64,000 nt of DNA from Nymphaea colorata. Lineage: Eukaryota; Streptophyta; Magnoliopsida; Nymphaeales; Nymphaeaceae. The notes below the pieces were generated by a model. That model did not search any database. It was not told the DNA's origin and saw only the letters and a program-made list of their open reading frames with translations. Below, piece by piece: positions 1-9,895 of this stretch. Each line of letters opens with the position of its first letter. The first letter of the stretch is position 1. Location: contig NC_045150.1 in NCBI RefSeq assembly GCF_008831285.2, positions 7,452,001-7,516,000 on the forward strand. Direction: 5' to 3'. Both the position numbers and the translations under genes were made by a program.

Positions 1-3000
1 ATAAGCACATACATACGTAGGTATGTTTTTATGATGATAATCACAGTTATAGTTCATACACATTATACTTTGAATTTGTTTGGGATTTAACTTGTCTGGT
101 TATTTATGTACTTCTTCCTGCAAGTCCCATGGACTTGACAAATGAGAGGCTGTACCTGAGTCACATGTGGCATAGGACTTGACCAACACTAGTCCCATGC
201 TGTTAGATGCACCACACTATTCATTCAAAACTCAGTGCACACCTAACTCAAATCATCAGCAAGTTGGGAGCAGTAAAAATGATCAGGGTGCACACTGCGA
301 TGCTTTTTCTGAAATTGTGGTTCAATTCACAGTGGTATCAAAATTTCCCGTCTCACTGCCAATTAAGGAAAACAAGAAAAACTAAGGTGTTAGGACACAA
401 CCATCCGCCTCTTCGCCCCCCCCCCCCTTCCCCCCCAGCAGGCGCTCTCCACCCTTCTTTTCTTTCAGGTTTTTTACTCTTGGCTCTCTCTCTCTCTCTC
501 TCTTGACTCAATAGCAACAGCTGCCGACTAGCTGCAGTGACAGGCAACCAGTGCTCAGCAAGCAGTTCTCTCTCTCTCTCTCTCTCTCTCTCCTCCTGTT
601 GAGACACTTCCTTTCTCACAAGTCCCACCACAATTCCTTGTGCCCTCTCTAGGGGAGCACGACTTCAACTCTCTTTAAAATGATTTTGGTCAGGCCCGTA
701 ATTCCTTCTTTTGATGATCTGAACAATGGCATCGAAAACATGGAAGATATTGGTAGAACAAAACATACTAAACTGAAAAATGAAAACTCCATTAATTGAT
801 TATCTTAACCAGTCTGATAATATATTTTGTATCATGGTATGTGTGCTACACTCTTTTTTGATTTTATCTGTTGAAACATCGATAACTTGTTAATTGTCAA
901 TTTTGTTGTCCGTTAACCATTTTTGTATGACACAAACACACACAGACACACAAAACAAAGCCACATCCCACTCAAGTCTTTTTGAAAGATGCGACACCAG
1001 CACGCACGTGTTTGATATAAAACTTCCTATTATTTTTTCTTGATCGTTACAGTTAATAACATGCAACAGCATTGAAGTTGAAACTATATTGAGCATTTAT
1101 GCCCCATTTTTAATCAGATTAGTAATTTTAAAATTTATTTGGGTTTTTAGATTTTACAAATTAGAATTAGAGATTAACAATTGGCATTTAAGAAATAAGA
1201 AGATTTTGTGTGCTTTATAATTACATTGTCTTTATGCTATACACGATTTAAAAGTCAATGATACAATTTTATTAAATTTGTTGTTTCAAACTTTAGATCA
1301 TGTTTCCTATCATGTATAATATGCTAGTGATATTGTGAAACTTTTTGTTATTATACGCTGATAACCATAGCTCCATCATTGATAAATGCTTCTGTTTTAG
1401 GTAAATTTTAAAAATTAATACTGTATTTCATTGTCATCTTTTTTGGATCCCTTAAGCTCCTAATCCAGCCCTATGTAGTCAAAATAGTGCCTAGGCCCTA
1501 GACAGGTCATAGGAACCTTTTCACCTAGGCTGTAATACCCAGGCACCCAATAGGCCCACACTGCTTCAGATTACATAGGTCCTGCCTGGTCTCACATAGG
1601 CTCTAAGCTCAACTCACCACCTAGTCTGTGCCTAGCGCTTTTGAAAAACGGATCATTGTTAAAAACTTAAAAACCATAGTCAAAATAAGCACCAGGCTCT
1701 CAGAAACCCAAGCGAACTGCATAAACTACTTGAAAGCGATGCAAAGTGATAGATTCTCCAGATGTTATGCAAACACAATTCACCAATGAGATCTTAAATA
1801 TGCATCCATAATCCTTCTGGAACCTATTGCACCCTCATTCAATTAACATAGTGAATGGTCTCACTATCTTACCCCGAAAGGAGCTTGTTACATAGGACAA
1901 GTTGCTTCAAATACATAAAAGTAACAAGGCTAGCAGATACGTGCAGCCCATCATGCAACTTCCCAGCACCACATTTCCTATGCAGACCTCCACAGAAGAA
2001 TGGTCATCATATAATAAAAAAATTAGAAAGCAAAAAAACTAGGCACTTTAATCTCACTGAACCAGTCTTCTCTGATATGAACAATTACTACCATAAATTT
2101 ATTTTTATCCATGAAGAGTATAGTCCATGGGTAACAACCAAGAATGAAGAAGTAACGAGATTTGTCATTCCAAGCTGTCCATGAGAACAAAGATAGGCAC
2201 CCCAAGGTTGACATTTCTCACAGGAAAATATCACCTACATTCCCAACTAAAGTTTTAGAGTAATCAAAAGATGATGGTCCCAGACACAAACAGTACACAC
2301 TCTTCCCTAAAAACTAACGCATCTGGAAAATACAAGAATGTTGAGGTGTAGGGCACATAATTGGCTAGGTAAGTATAATTGTCATAACTGCATAGAAGAA
2401 GAAAAATCATGACTCCGCAATTCCAGTAAGCATAAAAACAGCCTGCATGTATGCCAAAATTGCAACACAACATAGTCAGCCAATGAGTTGCAAAAGGAGT
2501 TCCTGAAGTGAACCAACTCGTTTTCTCCATCAATGCAATCTTCGTAGATGAATACATGCTTGGACTCGTGCATAAGAGCACCAGGCAGTGGGCACCTTGG
2601 TTTTTGCATAGGCCACAATACCTAGGAAGAGTATCATTCTTTTTCTAATTTCATTATTGTTGAATATCTGAATATATGTAAATACTATGAATATTATGTC
2701 GGGCATACGTATGTTTCTCCCAAACTGCGAACGTTACATTGAAACATAACATTGGCGAAAATGGTGCATCAGCTTTTGCTTGTTCTTTTCAGCCCGCGTA
2801 GCCTTCAACTAGGCCCCAGACTAAGCCTGTTTGAAGGTCTACCGCCTGAAACCACCAATCTTTTGATTGCATAGCGTGCAACTGATAAGGTTCTCCGGCT
2901 AAGTGAGAAACCTCGTGCAGGAACATTTCTACCTTGATATCCAAACGCACCTGAATCTGCATCTTCGACTTGGGTAAGGCCCTAATTTCTTTTAGTAAAT

Positions 3001-3428
3001 TAAAACGGTAAAGATTATTATTGTGACTGATGACTGAAAAAATAAAATATAACAACACCCCATCTTTTAAGGCAAGAACGATGGAAGAGTGAAGGAAGTA
3101 CGAAGAACAAAGGGAGCAATGTAGCAAACGCAGCAGAAACCTGAAACAAATGCCATCAAGTATACCAATCGAAAACCCCAACAACGAATATTAATCGCAC
3201 CAAAAAGAGAGACAGCTATGAAACCTCAAGTGCGACGAGAACCAATGTGATACCAATATAGGAAACAAATGCTCCACGCAATAAAGTATTACAAGAACCA
3301 AGTTGAACCACAAAAAAACTCAATTAGATAAAAATGCATCAGAACCAACGTGAACAAAAACTGATTAATTACGAGTACCAGCAATGAGAATTCCAGAACT
3401 GAACGAACAACACACGCGCACGGAATAC
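1..3428. other. Non-coding stretch left of the RPP2 first exon (intron 1 or intergenic)
   Basis: I see no convincing coding exon here on either strand. The open frames present are short, lack recognisable motifs and are often built on (CT)n. Visible content: a C-rich run at about 416-435, (CT)n at about 487-502 and 567-592, and a patch with repeated CCTAGG-like words at about 1490-1640. If the RPP2 gene is intact, this stretch would be its first intron, which would then be over 3.4 kb; I looked for the expected second exon (acidic-loop region) and the acidic C-terminal exon on the minus strand and did not find either. Confidence 0.5.
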
Positions 3429-3516
3429 CTGAACCAAGGATGGACTTTAGATCGCCGACTGATGGGTTGGCATTTCCGCCCAATACGGCGAGCAAGTAAG
3501 CTGCAACGATCTTCAT
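3429..3516 (-). CDS. RPP2: 60S acidic ribosomal protein P2, first coding exon only (partial)
   Basis: Minus-strand ATG at 3516 opens a 29-residue peptide, MKIVAAYLLAVLGGNANPSV followed by GDLKSILGS, which matches the highly conserved N-terminus of plant cytosolic P2 stalk proteins (alpha-helical dimerisation segment). P2 pairs with P1 on the 60S stalk and recruits elongation factors. The exon ends in TCAG followed by GTATTC, a splice donor in phase 1, a position that fits my recollection of plant P2 genes. The leader just upstream is (GA)n-rich. The rest of the protein, about 80 residues with an Ala-rich hinge and the acidic GFSLFD-type tail, is not visible in the 3.4 kb downstream. Either intron 1 is very long and the gene continues past the left edge, or this is a promoter-plus-exon-1 remnant. 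Family identity is strong; integrity is unknown. Confidence 0.8.
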
Positions 3517-3660
3517 CTCTCTCTCTCTCTCGCTCTCTCTCGGCAGAAAAGTGCGCGCGGAATCGGAAAAACAAGACGACGTCCGACCTTCTAGGGTTTT
3601 TCCTACCTTCAGGTTTCCGCTTGGGAACTTTTTATTTAAGAGCCCACTCCTTTGCCCAAA
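3517..3660 (-). promoter_or_regulatory. RPP2: RPP2 promoter and GA-rich leader: telo-box plus site II motifs
   Basis: Reading the minus strand toward the RPP2 start there are TGGGCA (3653-3658), TGGGCT (3641-3646), an AT-rich TATA-like stretch CTTAAATAAA (about 3631-3640), AAACCCTA (3592-3599) and then a (GA)n leader just before the ATG. Telo-box plus TGGGCY site II elements is the established pairing in plant ribosomal-protein promoters, where TCP and PURalpha-type factors couple expression to cell growth. The spacing puts a start site near 3600. This independently supports the P2 call. Confidence 0.7.
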
Positions 3661-5099
3661 ATCTCAGGAGGAGCACTCGCTTTCCTGAATTCTCTGATAC
3701 GGGCACACTTGGTCGCTTTTGTTGTGATTGACTTTTGTGAACAAAATACGACAGTGATACTCTTTTATTCCGTGAGCAAACCCAAAAAAAAAAAAAAAAC
3801 CGTAGAAAATAATTGCAAGCCTCCATACTTCTCAAATTTGATAGATTTTAATCTGAAACTCCCGATTAGACGATTAGTTTTTGCCCAATATAAGGACTTT
3901 ATTTAGAAGTTGAAATCTTAATTTACAAATTTTCGTTCTTTTGTTATGTCACTAGTAATCTACAAACGTGCCTCTAGTCTGGCTTTGCATCAAGGAACAT
4001 GCATTTGAATTTGTTTGAACTTTCAGAGCTTGACACTGAAGAATCATGCACCTTTTGACGTGTATTTTTGTGCATGTTGTCTTGTTTGATGAATTGTGAG
4101 TCATGTTGTAGTTATATCCGTGAGTTTTATTGTCCTAGAGATTTGACATCCGTTTGGATATGTCATAGTCTTGCTTGGTGATTAGAGTTCATTTGTGGAT
4201 CTTGTTGTGATAATAGTAAAAATCAACCCTTAGAGCATTACATTACGGTCATGTTTGATAGCTTTAGATCTCAAATCCGAGACTGGTTGAAAAGTTGTGC
4301 TACCTAGATCCCCAGTTTAAACAAACAAATAACCTCAATATCATGGATCTCAAATTCATGCTATATACAAAAAAAAAAAAGTTCATGGACATAAGATCAG
4401 ATCTAGGGTGGTCCAACCTTAAAACCATGGATTTGTGATCCTCGATGATCTCAGGTCATTGTGGATTTGTGATCCATGGTAAGCAAATGCATTAGTAAAG
4501 TGAGTTTTTTGCATTGTGTTCTCAACTGGTTATCCATTTGCATTGTGAGTTTTCCATAACTTCTTAGTTGAACAACTTATCTACATTAGTAAAGCCCAAG
4601 TTTCTGCATCAAAAATGGGAAAAGTTTTGACAGAAGATTTCCTTCTTCTTGATTCATACGGTTGGAAATCTTCTGTCTGAATTCAGAGAAGCCCAACCCT
4701 AAACGGGACCCAGATCCGGACTCCAACTCACACCAGTTCAGATCCCGTCGGATATCGGACCCAGTTTAAACTCTAAAAGCCTAGATCCCGAGTATACGGC
4801 CCTTCGCTTGTTGGTGACTCGGTTTGGTTAGGTCATAAATTTTTATAAGACGACATATTTGATTTTTTTATCAATTAAAATTGCATTACTTATATAAGTA
4901 TTCAGGCGTATGTAATAAAGTTTGTAATATTTCAGAATTAAAAAAATAACAAACAAATTTATTTAGTGATGGCATGCATGGTAAAAAGAAATTATGTAGT
5001 TAGTAAAATGATAATTTTATCCGACTCGATGATTGAAACCTTGGCTCGTGACCGATTTGAGTGACTCAGTGAGCGATATTAGGAAACTAGGTTGAGTCG
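3661..5099. other. Intergenic region between divergent RPP2 and CAS
   Basis: AT-rich DNA without a supported gene. It holds an A-run at about 3784-3799, another TGGGCA word on the minus strand near 3880-3885 that may belong to the RPP2 promoter, a patch at 4255-4500 with several diverged GGATCTCAAATTCATG and GGATTTGTGATCC words, and a GC-richer patch at 4680-4805 with a telo-box-like ACCCTAAA near 4694. RPP2 (minus) and CAS (plus) are divergent with about 1.8 kb between start codons, so both promoters sit in this interval. Confidence 0.5.
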
Positions 5100-5333
5100 G
5101 ATCGGATAGTTTGCCATCCTTCCCTCATTCAAAATCTCTCACAAATACAATCTCCCTCACTCCCTCTCCATTTTCCCCCTCGTTCAAAATCTCTCCCAGT
5201 CTCTCGCTCGCTCTCGCTCTCTCCCTCTCTCTCGCTGTGCCCGCTGCAAAGTGGTCGGCGTTGCGTTGCCTTGCCCTAGATCGGGAGGACGGTAGGTCGC
5301 GTGTTTCTCGCTTTCTCTCCGATCTTCGGCTAG
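5100..5333 (+). promoter_or_regulatory. CAS: CAS 5' leader, pyrimidine-rich
   Basis: The roughly 230 bases before the CAS start are strongly CT-rich (TCTCTC, CTCGCT and CCCTCA words between about 5121 and 5240). This is the Y-patch type composition common around plant transcription starts and in leaders of housekeeping genes. An upstream ATG at 5111 opens a 111-codon frame that overlaps the CAS start out of frame; it is Ser/Pro-rich low complexity and I do not regard it as a gene, although it could act as a uORF if transcription starts above it. Confidence 0.45.
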
Positions 5334-8231
5334 ATGGAAGCCTCTCCGGAAACCCTAGAAACCCTCACCCGGTGCTTCCTCCAAACCCTGTCGCCGGACC
5401 GCCAGCCCCGGCGGCAGGCGGAGGAGTACCTCGCCTCGGCGGCTGAAAGGCCCGGGTATGCTCTCGCGGTCCTCCGCCTCCTATCCGACGCCTCCGCTCC
5501 TGACCAGGCCCGTCTCGCGGCGTCCGTCGCCTTCAAGAACCACCTTCGCTCCCGCTGGTCGCCGACTCCTGACTCCGCAATTTCCGCCGTCGCCGATGCC
5601 GAGAAGGAGCAGATCAAGACCCTGATCGTCCGCATCATGCTATCGTCTCAGCACCCGATCCAGGGCCAGCTGAGCGAGTCGCTCGCCGTCATCGGCAAGT
5701 CCGACTTCCCGAAGGCGTGGCCGAGCCTTCTTCCTGAGCTCGTGGCCAGCCTCCGCTCGGCTGCTGCCGCCTCGGACTACTCGGCCGTCAACGGCGTCCT
5801 GGCCACCGCGAACTCAATCTTTAAGAAGTTCCGGTTCCAGTACAAGACAAATGACCTCCTCCTTGACCTCAAGTACTGTATCGACGGGTTTGCCGCGCCG
5901 CTTCTCGAACTCTTCCTCCAGACTGGACGCCTAATTGACGCCGTGGTTGCAGGGGGCGGCGGCGGAGACGCCGTTCTCTTCCGCCGGTGGTTCGAGAGCC
6001 AGCGTCTCTGTTGCCGCATATTCTTCTCCCTTAACTTCCAGGAGCTTCCGGAATTCTTTGAGGATCACATGAAGGAATGGATGGGAGAATTCCAGAAGTA
6101 CCTTACCACGGCCTATCCCCTCCTCGACAATGACGAGTCTGGCGGCGGCCGCGAGGTTGCGGACGAGCTCCGGGCGGCCGTCTGTGAGAACATCAACCTT
6201 TACATGGAGAAGAATGAAGAGGAATTCCGCCCGTTTCTCTCGGGTTTTGCTTCTGCGGTGTGGAGTTTGTTGGTCTCCGTCTCGGCGAAGCCCAATCGGG
6301 ACAGGCTTACAGTTACCGCTATTAAGTTCTTGACCACCATTAGCACCAGTGTTGATCATTCTTTGTTTGCAAGCCCCGATACGCTTCGGCTGATATGTGA
6401 AAGCATTGTGATCCCCAATGTCCGGGTTCGTGAGGACGATGAGGAGTTGTTCGAGATGAATTACGTTGAATACATAAGGAGAGACATTGAGGGGAGCGAT
6501 ATGGACACAAGGAGGAGGATAGCGTGCGAGCTTGTAAAGGGGTTGGTGACGAACTACCGTGAGCAGGTAAGGGTTTTGGTGTCTGCTGAGGTGCAGAGTA
6601 TGATGGAGAAGTATGCTGCAAACCCGGCGGAGAACTGGAAAGATAAAGACTGTGCTATATTCTTGGTGGTCTCACTCGCCAGCAACGATCTGGTGGACGT
6701 GGAGAGCTTCTTTAAGGCGGTAATCGATCCTGAGCTGAAGTGCGGAGACGTGAACTCGCAGCCGATGCTGAAAGCTGATGCATTGAAGTTCTTCACTACG
6801 TTCCGCAGCAGGATACCGAAAAGTCTGGCGCTCGAGCTCGTTCCCCACGTGGTTAGGTTTTTGACTGCTGAATCCAATGTGGTTCACTCATATGCGGCCA
6901 ATTGTATAGAGAAGCTTTTGCTTGTCAAAGATGACGGAAGGCCACGATACACTGCTTCTGACATATCCCCTTTCTTGATTCCCTTGATGACTAACCTGTA
7001 TCACGTGTTTGAATTGCCAGAATCTGAGGAGAATCAGTATGCCATGAAATGCATTATGCGTGTTTTTGGAGTTGCAGAGTTCAATGCAGACGTTGCTGCA
7101 GCCTGCATTGCCGGGCTGAAGACTAGACTCAATGAGGTCTGCAAGAATCCGAAGAACCCAGTCTTTAACCATTACCTCTTTGAATCGGTGGCCGCATTGG
7201 TGAGGCGAACCTGCGAGAAGGATCCTTCGCTGATAAAGACTTTAGAAGCAAGCCTGTTCGATATTCTTCAGAAGATATTGGTTGAAGACATTGCCGAATT
7301 TCTGCCTTATGCACTTCAAATTTTTGCTCAGATGATAGACATTAACAGGCCACCTCTACCAGGAACTTATATGCAGCTTTTTGGCCCTCTTCTTTCTCCA
7401 GAATTGTGGGTAAGACAGGCGAACGTTCCTGCACTGGTGAGGCTGCTGCAGGCGTACCTTCAAAAGGCTCCCATGGAGTTGAAACAGCGGCTAAGTGAGG
7501 TTCTTGGTATATTCCAGAAGCTTATCGATTCTGGTCGCACGGAGGAGTATGGTTTTTATATTGTCAATACGGTGATAGAAAACTTAAGCTACGATGTCAT
7601 ATCTCCGTATGTGCTTCACATTTGGAATGCCTTGTTTACGCGCTTGCATAAGCAGAGGACCATAAAATTCATAAAGTCCCTGGTCATATTCATGTCCCTC
7701 TTCCTGGTGAAACATGGGCACGCGCCTCTAGTCAACACCATAAATGCAGTTCAGGAGAACATTTTTGGAGTGATTTTAGAACAGTTTTGGATTCCGAATC
7801 TGAAATTAATCACAGGTTCTATAGAGGTTAAACTATGCCTGGTTGCATCAACTAGACTATTGTGTGAATCTCCTAGTCTGTTGCAGGATTCACCACCTAT
7901 CCTGGTTTTGTGGGGCAAAATGCTTGATAGCATTGTTACATTGCTGTCACGACCAGAGCAAGAAAGAGTGGAAGATGAGCCAGAAGTTCCAGATATAGGC
8001 GAAGCTGTTGGCTATACTGCCTCTTTTGTAAATCTTTATAACGCTGGAAAGAAAGAAGAGGACCTTGTAAAGGACGTTAAGGATCCAAAGGAATATGTAA
8101 TAACAAGTTTGGCAAGGCTTTCAGCTCTTTCACCAGGAAAGTATCCAGCAATTATTCAAGGGTCACTGGATTCAGCCAATCAGGCCGCACTACTCCAGCT
8201 CTGCGGCATGTATAACTGCTCCATTGTCTAG
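5334..8231 (+). CDS. CAS: Exportin-2 (CAS/CSE1-like importin-alpha re-exporter), intronless, complete
   Basis: One uninterrupted 965-codon frame. The product is the karyopherin-beta family exportin that, with RanGTP, returns importin-alpha to the cytoplasm. The protein is made of HEAT repeats throughout. Residues about 22-95 form the importin-beta N-terminal (Ran-binding) domain with the typical [10 protein letters not shown]...FKNHLRSRW pattern. Residues about 155-525 match the Cse1 region ([56 protein letters not shown]). The remainder is the CAS/CSE1 C-terminal region ([51 protein letters not shown]). Length and end ([13 protein letters not shown]) agree with the roughly 970-aa plant family. 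The start chosen gives the conserved ETLETL...CFLQTLSP N-terminus. The first third is visibly more GC-rich than the last. No frameshift or missing block was seen. Confidence 0.97.
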   Translation: MEASPETLETLTRCFLQTLSPDRQPRRQAEEYLASAAERPGYALAVLRLLSDASAPDQARLAASVAFKNHLRSRWSPTPDSAISAVADAEKEQIKTLIVRIMLSSQHPIQGQLSESLAVIGKSDFPKAWPSLLPELVASLRSAAAASDYSAVNGVLATANSIFKKFRFQYKTNDLLLDLKYCIDGFAAPLLELFLQTGRLIDAVVAGGGGGDAVLFRRWFESQRLCCRIFFSLNFQELPEFFEDHMKEWMGEFQKYLTTAYPLLDNDESGGGREVADELRAAVCENINLYMEKNEEEFRPFLSGFASAVWSLLVSVSAKPNRDRLTVTAIKFLTTISTSVDHSLFASPDTLRLICESIVIPNVRVREDDEELFEMNYVEYIRRDIEGSDMDTRRRIACELVKGLVTNYREQVRVLVSAEVQSMMEKYAANPAENWKDKDCAIFLVVSLASNDLVDVESFFKAVIDPELKCGDVNSQPMLKADALKFFTTFRSRIPKSLALELVPHVVRFLTAESNVVHSYAANCIEKLLLVKDDGRPRYTASDISPFLIPLMTNLYHVFELPESEENQYAMKCIMRVFGVAEFNADVAAACIAGLKTRLNEVCKNPKNPVFNHYLFESVAALVRRTCEKDPSLIKTLEASLFDILQKILVEDIAEFLPYALQIFAQMIDINRPPLPGTYMQLFGPLLSPELWVRQANVPALVRLLQAYLQKAPMELKQRLSEVLGIFQKLIDSGRTEEYGFYIVNTVIENLSYDVISPYVLHIWNALFTRLHKQRTIKFIKSLVIFMSLFLVKHGHAPLVNTINAVQENIFGVILEQFWIPNLKLITGSIEVKLCLVASTRLLCESPSLLQDSPPILVLWGKMLDSIVTLLSRPEQERVEDEPEVPDIGEAVGYTASFVNLYNAGKKEEDLVKDVKDPKEYVITSLARLSALSPGKYPAIIQGSLDSANQAALLQLCGMYNCSIV

Positions 8232-9745
8232 GTAATCAATTTAATTTCCTTTTTATTCCTAGCGTAGCATTCATTTTGTCTAATATTTCTGCTTTGAGAT
8301 GTGTGATACTGCTAATGATTCACGTGCTTTCACTAAGTTCACCTAGTTTATGAGGCAGTATGCACACAAGAAGGCAACCTTACTGCTTCTTACATAATGC
8401 TTGATTTTATTTTGGGGGACGGAACCTTAGCATAAATTTTTGCTCCTTTTTCGTTATAATTTAAGTACTTAGCAATTATCATGTTCTTATTTCTTCTTCT
8501 AGGACTCTTGACTCTAGATGTGGTTGCCGTCTGAAGATTTACTAGATGTGGTTGCCGTCTGAAGATTTATTCTAGTTGCAATCTTTGATCTTTCAATCTC
8601 ATAAACTCAGCATGCTTTCTATTTTATGACGAAGAATGCTGAACCTTGCTTAAACTCTGAGTTTGTAAACATAGTAATAACCTCATTCAATGTTTAAGTA
8701 ATTTGGTGATGCGTTTAGATAATTGTATCCAGTAATTGTGCAAATTACTAAATATATTTTACTTCTCAAATAATGGTTGTTACTGATGGGAACAGGTCAC
8801 TGTGTGGTGTAATGTGTTTTGTCAGATTGAGAATTTGAAGACGAAAGATTCCTCTTAGAAATGCATAATGTGAGTGTCTTAGTTGCTGGTTGGTCTGGAA
8901 TCTGGTATTGGAGCGCCACTAGCTGGACTGCTTTGAATCTCCTATGTTTCGTCTGATGGTCTATTATATGTAGCACATCTTTTAAGTGCCTGGAGTTGAG
9001 GTGACGTTATCCATCAAGTAGTCCCAGTCCACTTGGGAACAAGTTGTGTATTGTCAGGCGGGTGCATATTTCAGCCCAGAACAGTTGGACTGTCATAGTG
9101 TTTGTTGAGCCTGCTTGAGTGAGTCACAAATTTTTTGTTGTTGAAGGAGTTGTAAATGGTCTTTTATTTATTAAGATGTATTTTCACTGCATAATTTTCG
9201 GCTCAGTTTTGGGTATATCATAGAGTCTGGCCTTAAGTTGATGGAAGTTGGTATCACTGTTTTTTTTGCTGATTATGGTTATAACATTTTATGGAGGTGA
9301 CATTTTTATATCATAGTGTTAATCTTGTTTAAGACCCATTACAATTCCTTTGAGATTTAGCACAGCAACCATTACGTTTTAGTATGAAACTAATGCTTTG
9401 CGCTTGTACTAATGGTGGTTCTCTTTAGATGCTCTAAACCAGCAATATTGTTCTTGTAAACTTTTATTGCAATTTAATATATTTGACCAGCAAGCTAAGA
9501 CATTGTTTGACTGATGTAGTCATCAGTAATATAATTTAACTCATCAAAATCAGAATTCAGAAAACATGCCATTTCATGATCCTGAAAAGACCAATTGGGA
9601 CTAATCAATTCAACCCAGTCAAAGTCAGTCAACTATAAAGTAATACGTATAGTTACATATATATGTATGTGGAAATAAATAAATAACTAAATAGTATATC
9701 TATACAAAGAGTGCACATATATATTTGTCGGTCAGGGATTAATAC
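8232..9745. other. CAS 3' UTR and downstream intergenic DNA
   Basis: AT-rich, no supported gene. The CAS stop is followed by T-rich sequence typical of a plant 3' UTR. A 28-bp tandem duplication lies at 8514-8569 (separate entry). No other repeat or RNA gene was recognised up to 9.7 kb. Confidence 0.5.
8514..8569. repeat. Perfect 28-bp tandem duplication downstream of CAS
   Basis: The unit at 8514-8541 (begins CTAGATGTGGTTGCCG) is repeated without any mismatch at 8542-8569. It lies about 280 bp past the CAS stop, so probably in or near its 3' UTR. Absence of mismatches implies a recent replication-slippage type duplication. Confidence 0.95.
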
Positions 9746-9887
9746 CAGAGGCGGAGCCAGAAATTTTTCATGAGGACAGCCGAATTAAAGTTTCTAAATT
9801 TTGACGGGCTGAAATATCATTTTTCAAAATTTTTATATAGGACAAGTGAAATTTTCTAAAATTTACATGTAATTGGCTCCGCCCCTG
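9746..9887. mobile_element. hAT-type MITE with exact 8-bp target duplication (CAGRGGCGGAGCCA family)
   Basis: 142-bp element. The left end CAGAGGCGGAGCCAG and the inverted right end CAGGGGCGGAGCCAA match at 13 of 15 positions. It is flanked by the identical 8-mer ATTAATAC at 9738-9745 and 9888-9895. An 8-bp duplication with a CAG-starting terminal inverted repeat is the hAT signature. No coding capacity. Its AT-rich middle is found again in inverted orientation at 19900-20060. Confidence 0.85.
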
Positions 9888-9895
9888 ATTAATAC

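Noticed and set aside
353-631. Minus-strand frame of 92 codons rich in Arg-Glu, and similar frames at 22627-22866 and 39718-40089
   Set aside because: The peptide is translated (CT)n/(GA)n or (TA)n microsatellite; no protein motif and no gene signals.
2382-3184. Minus-strand frames downstream of RPP2 exon 1
   Set aside because: Tested as possible P2 continuation; translations share nothing with the P2 hinge or acidic tail.
5111-5446. 111-codon frame overlapping the CAS start
   Set aside because: Low-complexity Ser/Pro/Leu sequence read from a pyrimidine-rich leader; CAS in the other frame is unmistakable.
5777-7933. Several minus-strand frames of 60-142 codons opposite CAS
   Set aside because: Shadows of the CAS coding sequence; no independent motif or promoter.
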